Origin: Thermoplasmata archaeon
Lineage (GTDB): Archaea; Thermoplasmatota; Thermoplasmata; Lutacidiplasmatales; UBA184
Direction: 5' to 3'
DNA: 64,000 nucleotides
Assembly: GCA_028864975.1 (NCBI GenBank)
Contig: JAGWLG010000001.1
Location: 124,001 to 188,000 of the forward strand
The notes below the pieces were generated by a model. The model saw only the letters and a list, made by a program, of their open reading frames with translations. It searched no databases and had not been told where the DNA came from. The first letter of the stretch is position 1; every line of letters begins with the position of its first letter. Positions 27,201 to 33,768 of this stretch are shown here, piece after piece. The translations under genes were made by a program, and so were the position numbers.

Positions 27201-27770
27201 GAAGCTGCCCCCGCCGTTGGAGGAGAAGACCGGTGCGGGGGTTCCCGGCAGTGCCGCGATCTGCATCGAGCCGGTCACGGTCGTCGGACCGTACTCGGCC
27301 CAGCCCTGGGTCTCCGTGAGTCCCGAGGTAACCGCGCTCCCGACGATGTGCACATCTCCCGCGAGGTAGGTCGATGAGGCTGCGAAGCTGCCGTTCACGT
27401 GCACGCTCCCATTGATCGCCGTGGAGGGAGGGGAGCTCCTGGGAAGCGTGGGAACAGGCGCCGCGGATGGGCCCGAGAGCGGGTCGGACGTACCCGGGGG
27501 CGAAGCCGGGACTGTTGTGGGCCCTCGTGGCTCCGGTAGCACCGGCGAAGGTCCCGACGATTCGGGGCCACTCCCGAGAGAGCGTGGGACGGGTCCGCCG
27601 ACCTTCCCGAACGTCCCGGGGGCGGTGAGGAGCGAGACCGAGCTCAGGACGAGGAGCCCTACGATCAGGGCGATGGGGAGAGAGCAGTACGCTTCCAAGG
27701 CTCCACCGGACGCGGGACGGGCGCAGCCAGACTTCCCCCGCGTAATGAGCGTTGGCTCCGTTGGGACCAC
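24249..27770 (-). CDS. Large cell-surface protein of short beta-type repeats with C-terminal membrane anchor
   Basis: About 1,173 residues. There is an N-terminal hydrophobic segment (LPIALIVGLLVLSSVSLL, a signal or anchor), then a Pro/Ser/Thr linker, and a region of roughly 800 residues rich in Gly, Ser, Thr and Asn made of short irregular repeats of the type GNVSLSG, GNVTIAGSASL, VVISGSLSAQGSV. These suggest a beta-helix, like bactofilin-type or adhesin repeats. There are many N-x-S/T sequons. The C-terminus has about four hydrophobic segments, then a Pro-rich tail. It is likely exported and membrane-anchored. GTG 27770 is preferred because the promoter at 27836-27846 lies inside the longer open frame. 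Confidence 0.75.
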   Translation of the reverse strand: MVPTEPTLITRGKSGCARPASGGALEAYCSLPIALIVGLLVLSSVSLLTAPGTFGKVGGPVPRSLGSGPESSGPSPVLPEPRGPTTVPASPPGTSDPLSGPSAAPVPTLPRSSPPSTAINGSVHVNGSFAASSTYLAGDVHIVGSAVTSGLTETQGWAEYGPTTVTGSMQIAALPGTPAPVFSSNGGGSFWVDASPQNQTAFNVMEGNLAFGDATNGDTYLMTAIGVNLTIDANQAGGFYSFGGGTNIQVLNASQVINYANSSGPVNIVAQIPGLPAVTVPVAVGQHYVASLCVLLLGCVVKIPVVSITWGAGTHFSILGQTLSGGSGMTASMPDSRLSISVPPGVGPNISMVADQGSPRLTVNAGATYPALLSTYGRVTVSRGESLNASVVVNGTFSAQATADNGGTFYNAGGLVVQGHLDSAGEQLFKHHLELGPQIEIQTAPGGAVETLGPTTIDSDVTILGSTNASGNLTIAGEFVQNSTLIHIGGNLSLNGTMVASGSVGTSGTTAFAGLISSSGAISLPHSFMDGTFLLTDGSFVGVGSTLLQGTSVGRGWTWVNSTTYSVVGSAWLNGTVDVNRSIVVRGNAELQTAPGGALHLNATVLMGSGGGAGSPWTSRVLGSVMVRGTSFANGTSSFNGTTVSFPSGLVVLGSVQAQGNVSVDGVTAFSGAVSSSGTAHFPGMSLTGTFSLSSAGGVVNGTGTSSVAGNVSLSGRLTVDHGVFAENGTSVILGTLGMTGTVLVTGDSTLATEAGTSLSLVGNINLAGAAHIVGNVNTTGNVTIAGSASLSAAQVVISGSLSAQGSVYSRGWIELTGTADFQGPVLTLGRTQLPGLDVAGNYTLRWGEFRLNGAIDLTGFTVSLGTITANAQGYFVHGESRIVGHTVATGSAAVWGSSLTVGYIDLGDGATLGGFMEVNNGSMSAGGLTLTGTIVLPNDTATFPQGANISGAVFQTGLLTSQGGAVAFYGESIVNGTVVSSGSPSLRGPIIASVFGGLFALTLGPEFLSFLVGLLLAVGVAGIELLRTGWKYRRPFTPEQRLSVRRMRAEPLLATALFSLGALTGAVGGYSQGAYLSVPAHASSASTVSLLYALASSLLLVGFLLWLHHRFRYSRARRPHLGARGAVPSRALPPMGPGTSSAPPVVPWAGEGSGGVAPPPPSGGPEEAQGTR

Positions 27771-27835
27771 GGGGCCTCCTCGAGGGGAGGGGCGACAGGG
27801 TGGCGAAATTCGTAAGTGGCTGCCGTTCGACCGAC

Positions 27836-27846
27836 AGATATATACT
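27836..27846. promoter_or_regulatory. Bidirectional TATA element
   Basis: AGATATATACT, near-symmetric, between the surface-protein gene on the minus strand and a small gene on the plus strand. Its centre is 31 bases from ATG 27872 and about 70 bases from GTG 27770. Confidence 0.6.
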
Positions 27847-27852
27847 GTTTGT

Positions 27853-27866
27853 CTGACAAGTGTCAG
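27853..27866. promoter_or_regulatory. Inverted repeat, operator-like
   Basis: CTGACA-AG-TGTCAG, a perfect six-base dyad. It lies between the TATA element and ATG 27872, where a bound repressor would block the plus-strand start and could also affect the divergent surface-protein promoter. The binding protein is unknown. Confidence 0.5.
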
Positions 27867-27871
27867 CACGG

Positions 27872-28033
27872 ATGACGCCCGTCAAGATCGAGCTGGCACC
27901 GTTGTCCCATGAGCCCACCGTACGCCGACAGTACCGACCCGCAGACCGTGCCTACGCCGAAGCAGGGCGCACCCTCTTCGGACTGGCCGGGCTCTCGGTC
28001 GTGATCTTCCCCTCCAGCGAGCCCGAGGAGTGA
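27872..28033 (+). CDS. Small hypothetical protein (53 residues)
   Basis: ATG to TGA frame encoding 53 residues, beginning MTPVKIELAPLS and ending with GLAGLSVVIFPSSEPEE. It has a mildly amphipathic middle and a short hydrophobic stretch near the end, and no recognised domain. Support comes from a TATA element at the right distance for leaderless translation and an inverted repeat between that element and the ATG. No downstream partner is clear, and the next 212 bases show nothing convincing. Function unknown. Confidence 0.45.
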   Translation: MTPVKIELAPLSHEPTVRRQYRPADRAYAEAGRTLFGLAGLSVVIFPSSEPEE

Positions 28034-28245
28034 GCGGTGCCTTCCCTCGCACGCTCCCGCCTCCTCGGCGGGGCCTTCGGGCCTCTCCGCTGCCCGTCGT
28101 TCGGGACCCTGGGGCCCGGGGAGCCTCGGTTCCGTTGTCGGCAGCGGGCGGAGCCAGCGCCGGGCGTGGCTGCCCGTCGCCGGTGCCGTGTTCCAAGGTT
28201 GCGGTCGAGCCCGCGAGGGAGGGCGCCGCCGATGCGGAGCTGTCA

Positions 28246-28458
28246 ATGCCTTCGATGAGCACCCTTCCCGGCACCTGGTGGTCCACCCTCTGGCTCTGGC
28301 CCACCTCGGCGGGCCCTCTCGGGCAACGCCGCTGCCGTTGGTGTGTGCACGGACAGGTCTCCTGTCCCAGCTGCAGCGGGGGCTCACCGGACTGCTACCG
28401 TTGCAGCGGCAAAGGCCAGCTCGTCTGCATGGTGTGTGGGGGCGAGAGCGCGGTATGA
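28246..28458 (+). CDS. Small protein with DnaJ-type CxxCxGxG zinc-finger repeats
   Basis: 70 residues if started at ATG 28246. The second half has four CxxC-type pairs: CRWC-HG, CPSCSGG, CYRCSGKG and CMVCGG. This is the arrangement of the Cys-rich zinc-binding domain of DnaJ, without a J domain or client-binding part. Such stand-alone fingers act as chaperone or redox modules in other systems, but here the role is unknown. The first half (TWWSTLWLW) is Trp-rich and unconserved. No promoter element is obvious. It converges on the DUF2130 gene. Confidence 0.6.
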   Translation: MPSMSTLPGTWWSTLWLWPTSAGPLGQRRCRWCVHGQVSCPSCSGGSPDCYRCSGKGQLVCMVCGGESAV

Positions 28459-28489
28459 TCCGAACGGTTCGGGAGTGTCGGAGCGCCGA

Positions 28490-29917
28490 CTACCGACCGT
28501 CGTGGGTCTGAAGCGTTGCCTGCAGCTGCCGGCGCCGCTTCTGCGCTTCTTCCGCGTTGGGGTCGGTCGTCGGCCCGTCCTCGGAGGAGCGTCCCCCCTC
28601 CGCGGGAGGGTCGACGAGGACGGCCGTCGGGGGCTCCAGCTCGGGATTGCTGGTGAGGCTCTCCCGCTCGAGGATGGCGCTCGTCGAGGACTCGACCTGG
28701 CTCACCGCCTCTTCCCGCTCCCGGTGGATGTCCTCGCGCTGTTTCCACATCTTGAGGTGGCTCCGCCGTTCGCTCTCGAGAAGCTCGTGCTCCTTGAGGT
28801 CCAGCTGGAGCAATCGCTTCAGGTTCCGGTCGAACTCGTCCCCCCGGATGTAGTCGAAGAGCTGGGACTCCTTGCGGTCGCGATGGGCGCCGCTCGCCCG
28901 GGCGAGGTCGATCTTCACGATCTGGCGCCGGAGCACCTCGACCAAGGCCGTGAGCGCGCTACGCTTCACGATCAGGATTCCGTCCTCCTCCGCCACGAGG
29001 CGGTCGGCCGCATCGGTGGGCATCTCGTCCGTGACCACGAGGACGTAGTCGGTGCTGTGGATCTCCCGGTACGTCCGGGCGCTGGAGAGGTCCTTCGCGT
29101 TGACCTTCTTCCCCACCTTGTTGTCGTAGACGATGGCCGTGGGGGTGTAGACCCCGGGGGCCCGTGAGATCCGCTGGACGATGTCCGCGGACCTCTGGCC
29201 GGGGCGGGAGACCTTCTGGACGTCGTCGTCCGGGAAGGCGGCCTTGAGGGTCTCCTTGAGCAGGAACTCCCCCGCGTCCCCCGTCACGTCCGACGGGGAA
29301 CGGCGCATCGATTCCCGCATCTCCTCCAGCTGCTTCTCGAGCCGGGTCTCGTGGGTCTTGAGCTCCTGCACCTGCTGCTGCCATCGGGAGATCTCGGTGG
29401 AGGCGTCCGAGCGCGCGCGCTCCGCGATCGCCCTCTCCTTCTGAGAGAACTCCTCCCGGAGCTTCTGTCGCTCCTCTTCCCACGACTTCTGCCGTTGGGC
29501 GGCCTCGGCGACCTCCTTCTGCAGGATCTCCACATCCCGTCGGTGCCGGTCCTCGATAGCCGCGACCTGGGCCTTTTGGAACTCTCCCATCTGCGCCTTG
29601 AGCTGCTCGAGCCCTTCCTGGTTCTGCGTTCGGAGCTGCTTCATTGCTTCGTGTTGCTCCCGCTCCAGCCGCTCCATCTCTCTCTTGCGTCGGGCTTCGG
29701 CCTCCTCGAGCCGTGCCTCCGCCTCACGGCTACGGGTCTCGAGCTCGCGTTGATGCTGGAGCCGCAGCCGCTCGAGGGCCTCGGCGCTGCCTTGGTGGAG
29801 CGCGTGAAGCTCCTCGGGCTTGAGCTCGATAAAGCAGACCGGACATCGGAGGGGTGCGGCAGGGTCCGGCATGGTCGAACGGTCTCGGATGTCGACGGGA
29901 GCGAATGAAGGTTCCAT
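28490..29917 (-). CDS. DUF2130 coiled-coil protein
   Basis: About 475 residues. The order is a short CPVC motif near the N-terminus (PLRCPVCFIELKPEEL), a long charged coiled coil (about residues 40-205, rich in E, R, K and Q), then the DUF2130 domain (GDAGEFLLKETLKAAFPDDDV, IVYDNKVGKKVNAKDL, DYVLVVTDEMP), which has a restriction-endonuclease-like look, and a second helical stretch. Function of the family is unknown; some members are linked with DNA. ATG 29917 or ATG 29872 are both possible. The TATA element at 29993 faces both ways. Confidence 0.75.
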   Translation of the reverse strand: MEPSFAPVDIRDRSTMPDPAAPLRCPVCFIELKPEELHALHQGSAEALERLRLQHQRELETRSREAEARLEEAEARRKREMERLEREQHEAMKQLRTQNQEGLEQLKAQMGEFQKAQVAAIEDRHRRDVEILQKEVAEAAQRQKSWEEERQKLREEFSQKERAIAERARSDASTEISRWQQQVQELKTHETRLEKQLEEMRESMRRSPSDVTGDAGEFLLKETLKAAFPDDDVQKVSRPGQRSADIVQRISRAPGVYTPTAIVYDNKVGKKVNAKDLSSARTYREIHSTDYVLVVTDEMPTDAADRLVAEEDGILIVKRSALTALVEVLRRQIVKIDLARASGAHRDRKESQLFDYIRGDEFDRNLKRLLQLDLKEHELLESERRSHLKMWKQREDIHREREEAVSQVESSTSAILERESLTSNPELEPPTAVLVDPPAEGGRSSEDGPTTDPNAEEAQKRRRQLQATLQTHDGR

Positions 29918-29992
29918 CCGGAGGTTCGTCGTGTCGAGTGGTGGTGAGGAGGCCGTTCCCGACACTCTGTCGCCCGAGCTAACATATAAAGG

Positions 29993-30000
29993 CAGGTTCC
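29993..30000. promoter_or_regulatory. TATA element for SCP2 gene, possibly shared
   Basis: CATATAAA, centred about 24-30 bases before the ATGs at 30021 and 30027. The reverse strand reads TTTATATG and could serve the divergent DUF2130 gene with a leader of about 50 bases. Confidence 0.6.
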
Positions 30001-30020
30001 CCTGGGGAAGCCCCGCGAGG

Positions 30021-30434
30021 ATGCCCATGGTGAAGTTCCCGAGCCAGGAGTGGATCGACCAGTTCAAGGAGAAGATCAACACGAACGCCGCGTACGAGGA
30101 CGCAGCGAAGACCTGGGAGGGGGACTTCATCTTCCTGGTCGAGGCGGACGGACCGCTCACCTCCCCGGTCGCGCTCTACATGGACCTCTTCCACGGCAAG
30201 TGCCGCGACGCCAAGATGCTCTCCAGCCCCTCGGAGAAGACCGCGGCGTACACCTACCAGGGGCCCTACGGCAACTGGCGGAAGCTGATCAACAAGGAGA
30301 TCGACCCGATCCAGGGGATGATGACGGGGAAGTTCAAGCTCAAGGGCAACATGATGAAGATCATGCGATACACCCGGGCCGCGAAGGAGCTCATCAACAC
30401 CGCTTCGGCGATCCCGACGGAGTTCCCCGGTTAA
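30021..30434 (+). CDS. SCP2 sterol-transfer-family protein
   Basis: 137 residues forming a single SCP2 domain: an N-terminal helix (WIDQFKEKINTNAAYEDAAK), central strands, and the typical region WRKLINKEIDPIQGMMTGKFKLKG near the end. SCP2 proteins bind lipids and long-chain acyl-CoA in a hydrophobic tunnel. It lies 80 bases before an alcohol dehydrogenase gene on the same strand, and a lipid-carrier role beside the oxidation operon is inference. ATG 30021 fits a leaderless message; ATG 30027 is the alternative. Confidence 0.85.
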   Translation: MPMVKFPSQEWIDQFKEKINTNAAYEDAAKTWEGDFIFLVEADGPLTSPVALYMDLFHGKCRDAKMLSSPSEKTAAYTYQGPYGNWRKLINKEIDPIQGMMTGKFKLKGNMMKIMRYTRAAKELINTASAIPTEFPG

Positions 30435-30513
30435 CGTCCCTCGACCGAACCGCTCCCGGGGGTCGATCTCGCACCATCGAGGGCACCTACGGGAGAGGAG
30501 GTCGTTCCGTTCC

Positions 30514-31674
30514 ATGTGGTTCTTCACGGCGCCGAAGATCGTCTTTGGTGCGGGAGCCATCGAGTTCTTGGCCTCGCTCCCGACCAAGAAGGCGATGATC
30601 GTGTGCGACCGTTTCCTCGCCGAGCAGGGGACCTACAAGCCGGTGCAAGAGCAGCTGGAGAAGGCCGGAGCGAGCGTGAAGGTCTTCGGGGAGGTCGAGC
30701 CGGAGCCCCACATCACCACGGTGTCCTCCGGGCTCAAGATCGCCAGGGCGTTCGAGCCCGATACGATCGTCGGGCTGGGCGGTGGGAGCGCCATGGACAT
30801 GGCCAAGGCCATTTACGCGCTCTACGAGCGACCCGACCTCACCATCTACGATCTGACCCCGATCGTTGACCTCAACCTCGGGAAGAAGGCCCGTCTCATC
30901 CAGGTCCCGACCACGAGCGGGACGGGGGCCGAGACGACCTGGGCGACCATCATCACGGAGGGAGAGGGGGGACGGAAGCTGGAGCTCGCGCACCGCGACC
31001 TCATCGCCCAGTGGGCCGTCCTGGACCCGATGTTCCCCTCCTCGATGCCCCCGAAGCTGACGGCGGACACCGGGGCGGACGCCCTCGCCCACTCCATCGA
31101 ATCGATCTCCTCCCAGTGGTCGAACCCGTTCTCGGACGCCATGGGGATGAAGGCCGTGGACACGATCTTCCGCTACCTTCCGAAGGCGGTGAAGGGCCAG
31201 CCGGTCCCATCGGAGGTGCGCGAGGAGCTCCACCTCGCGGCGGCGATGGCCGGGCTCTCCTTCGGGAACGCCCAGATCGGCATCGGCCACGCGCTTGGCC
31301 ACGCCTTCGGATCGGTCTTCAAGGTCCCGCACGGTCGGACCGTCGGGCTCTTCCTCCCCTACCACATCGAGTTCAACTTCGCGGCCGCCCGAGACAAGTT
31401 CGCGCGCCTATCGCCGGTCCTCGGCGACTCGACCGTGAGGAACGCCCGGGACCTTTCGGCGAAGGTTCGTTCGCTCTGGGACCAGATCGGGATGTCGAAG
31501 ACGATCCCGGAGGCCACCAAGGTGACGGAGAAGGAGTTCGAGGAGAAGCTCCCCGAGCTCGTCGAGCGCGCCGATTCTTCGACCGGTCTCGTCGCGAACG
31601 CGCGCGTGCCCACCTCCCAGGAGCTCGAGCGCATCCTCCGCGCGGCGTGGTCGGGCGCGCCGGTCGACTTCTAG
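30514..31674 (+). CDS. Iron-containing alcohol dehydrogenase
   Basis: NAD(P)-dependent group III alcohol dehydrogenase, 386 residues. The cofactor loop GGGSAMD is at 89-95 (GLGGGSAMDMAKA) and VPTTSGTGAE follows at 131-140. The metal ligands are Asp189, His193 (GADALAHSIE), His259 (GIGHALGH) and His273 (VPHGRTVG). The usual iron site is thus complete. Substrate is unknown. GGAGAGGAGG upstream of ATG is a strong ribosome site. It is followed after 42 bases by an aldehyde dehydrogenase, the natural next step. Confidence 0.93.
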   Translation: MWFFTAPKIVFGAGAIEFLASLPTKKAMIVCDRFLAEQGTYKPVQEQLEKAGASVKVFGEVEPEPHITTVSSGLKIARAFEPDTIVGLGGGSAMDMAKAIYALYERPDLTIYDLTPIVDLNLGKKARLIQVPTTSGTGAETTWATIITEGEGGRKLELAHRDLIAQWAVLDPMFPSSMPPKLTADTGADALAHSIESISSQWSNPFSDAMGMKAVDTIFRYLPKAVKGQPVPSEVREELHLAAAMAGLSFGNAQIGIGHALGHAFGSVFKVPHGRTVGLFLPYHIEFNFAAARDKFARLSPVLGDSTVRNARDLSAKVRSLWDQIGMSKTIPEATKVTEKEFEEKLPELVERADSSTGLVANARVPTSQELERILRAAWSGAPVDF

Positions 31675-31716
31675 AGCTCCACCACTCGAACCAGGAAAGG
31701 AGAACGCGAGGCGAAC

Positions 31717-33300
31717 ATGGCGACCCCGATGATGGCCAAACCCGAGCAAGGCAGCGCGAGCGGACCGACGGTGTGGAAGGCGTTCCTCGGCGGAGAGTGG
31801 CGAGACTCCTCGAACGGAGCGACGGCCACGCTCATCGACCCCTCGACGGGGGAGGTCATCGGAACCGTCCCCAAGTGCACGAGGGCGGATGCCAAAGCGG
31901 CGGTCGACGCCGCGCGCGAGGCGTTCGATAAGGGCCCCTGGCCGCGGATGAAGCCGAAGGAGCGAGCCGCGGTCCTGCAGAAGGTGGCCGAGCTCCTGGT
32001 CGCGAACCAGGAGGCCCTCTCGCTGCTCGAGACCCGGAACGCCGGGAAGCCGATCCGGCAGTCCTCCCTCTTCGACATGGGGCTCGCGGCCGAGCACATG
32101 GGCTACTTCGCCGAGCTCGCGACCTCCGTGCGGTGGCACCAGAAGATCTCCCAACCCGACTACGAGGGGACCATCGGTACGGTCGTCAAGGAGCCGATGG
32201 GGGTCTGCGCGGGGATCACCCCCTGGAACCTGCCGATCCTGATGGCGGTCTGGAAGGCCGGTCCCGCGCTCGCCGCGGGTAACACCTGCGTGCTCAAGCC
32301 GGCCTCGCTAACGCCGCTCACCACCCTGGAGCTTGCAAAGCTCTTCGAACAGGCAGGCCTCCCGAAGGGCGCCCTCTCCGTCGTCACGGGCTCGGGGGAG
32401 GAAGTGGGCGACACCCTCCTCACCCATCCCGGCGTCGACAAGGTGAGCTTCACCGGCTCCACCGAGGTGGGTCGGACCGTGCTGGCCAAGAGCTCGCTGA
32501 CGGTGAAGCGGACGACGATGGAGCTCGGAGGAAAGAGCGCCAACATCATCCTGCCGGACGCCGACCTCGAGAAGGCCACCGACGGGGCGCTTTTCGGGAT
32601 CTTCCTTCACTGCGGGCAGCTCTGCGAGTCGGGGAGCCGTCTCCTCGTCCCCGCGAAAGAGCAGGAGAAGATCGTGGCCCGGCTGGTCGAAAAGGCCCGC
32701 CGGATCCGGATCGGCCTCACGCAGGACTACGAGACGGACCTGGGACCGCTCGTGAGCGATGGGCAGCGGACCCGGGTCGAGGGCTACATCCAGTACGGAC
32801 TGGACCAAGGCGCGAAGCTCTCCTTCGGGGGGAACCGCCCGGACCGACCGGAGCTCCGCAAGGGGTTCTACCTGCGGCCGACGATCTTCTCGGGCGTGAC
32901 CCCGGACATGAGGATCGCCCAGGACGAGATCTTTGGACCGGTCCTTTCGGTCGTCCCCTACGAGAATGTTGACCAGGCCGTGGAGATCGCGAACTCCACC
33001 ATCTTCGGGCTCGCGGCTGCGGTCTGGAGCGAGAAGGAGGCGAAGGCGACGAGGGTCGCCGAGCGGTTGCGGGCCGGAACGGTGTGGATCAACGACTACC
33101 ACATGCTCTCTTGCCACGCCCCCCGTGGGGGGTACAAGCAGTCGGGGATCGGTCGCGAACTCGGTGAGAACGCCCTCGAGGACTACCTCGAGACCAAGCA
33201 CTTCTTCTACGGCCGCGAGTCGCCGCTCATCCCCATCGCCCGCGCCCTGGTCGTGCCTCCTGCGGCGAAGGGCGGGAACGAGCAACCCCCCGCGGCCTAG
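31717..33300 (+). CDS. NAD(P)-dependent aldehyde dehydrogenase
   Basis: Oxidises an aldehyde to its carboxylic acid. 527 residues. TPWN at 168-171, the cofactor loop FTGSTEVGR at 245-253, catalytic Glu269 in MELGGKS and nucleophile Cys303 in HCGQLCESGSR are all present, as is the late EIFGPVLSV block. AAAGGAG precedes the ATG. It sits between the iron alcohol dehydrogenase and a GMC oxidoreductase, suggesting both oxidise alcohols to its substrate. The tail after about residue 500 is unconserved. Confidence 0.95.
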   Translation: MATPMMAKPEQGSASGPTVWKAFLGGEWRDSSNGATATLIDPSTGEVIGTVPKCTRADAKAAVDAAREAFDKGPWPRMKPKERAAVLQKVAELLVANQEALSLLETRNAGKPIRQSSLFDMGLAAEHMGYFAELATSVRWHQKISQPDYEGTIGTVVKEPMGVCAGITPWNLPILMAVWKAGPALAAGNTCVLKPASLTPLTTLELAKLFEQAGLPKGALSVVTGSGEEVGDTLLTHPGVDKVSFTGSTEVGRTVLAKSSLTVKRTTMELGGKSANIILPDADLEKATDGALFGIFLHCGQLCESGSRLLVPAKEQEKIVARLVEKARRIRIGLTQDYETDLGPLVSDGQRTRVEGYIQYGLDQGAKLSFGGNRPDRPELRKGFYLRPTIFSGVTPDMRIAQDEIFGPVLSVVPYENVDQAVEIANSTIFGLAAAVWSEKEAKATRVAERLRAGTVWINDYHMLSCHAPRGGYKQSGIGRELGENALEDYLETKHFFYGRESPLIPIARALVVPPAAKGGNEQPPAA

Positions 33301-33306
33301 ACCGCG

Positions 33307-33768
33307 ATGGCGAGGATCGAGAGCCAGGTGGTCATCCGCGCCCCTCTCGACAAGGTCTTCTGGTTCCTCGCGGACGGGGACCACGCGCCCGCCTGGCACC
33401 TCTCGGTACGGGAAGCGCACCACGAGACCGCCCCGCCGATCCGGGTCGGGAGCCGGCTCGTCGTGAAGGCCCACGCGGGCCGCCGGGAGTACGCTTGGAC
33501 CCAGGAAGTGACCGGATGGGAGCCGCCGCACTCCTTCGCGGACCGCATGGTCCCCGGCACCGGACCCTTTCGCCGGTTCGAGGATTGGGGTCGCTTCGAG
33601 CAGGTCCCGGAGGGGGTACGGTTCACCTTCGGGACGGACTATGCCCTGCCCTACGGTCCCCTGGGATGGCTGGTCGACCGCCTCGTCATCGCCCCCCGGG
33701 TCCGTAGGGACCACGGCCGCTCGATGGAAAAGGCGAGGTCGACCCTGGAGGGGGAGGCACGGAAGTGA
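33307..33768 (+). CDS. SRPBCC-superfamily protein
   Basis: 153 residues of a START/Bet v1-like lipid-binding fold. The N-terminal strand VVIRAPLDKVFWFLADGDHAPAW is typical of polyketide cyclase/START proteins, which bind hydrophobic ligands in a deep cavity; a C-terminal long helix follows (LGWLVDRLVIAPRVRRDH). It starts six bases after the ALDH stop, and its own stop overlaps the GMC oxidoreductase start (GTGA). A role in handling a hydrophobic substrate for the neighbours is inferred. Confidence 0.75.
   Translation: MARIESQVVIRAPLDKVFWFLADGDHAPAWHLSVREAHHETAPPIRVGSRLVVKAHAGRREYAWTQEVTGWEPPHSFADRMVPGTGPFRRFEDWGRFEQVPEGVRFTFGTDYALPYGPLGWLVDRLVIAPRVRRDHGRSMEKARSTLEGEARK

Noticed and set aside
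25000..27400. Plus-strand frames of up to 590 codons opposite the surface protein
   Set aside because: They are Arg/Gly/Asp-rich shadows of the minus-strand repeat region; only the minus frame gives a signal segment, repeats and membrane helices.
28034..28245. Possible gene between the 53-residue frame and the zinc-finger frame
   Set aside because: Frames on both strands are Pro/Arg/Ala-rich with no motif, and no promoter or ribosome site is visible.
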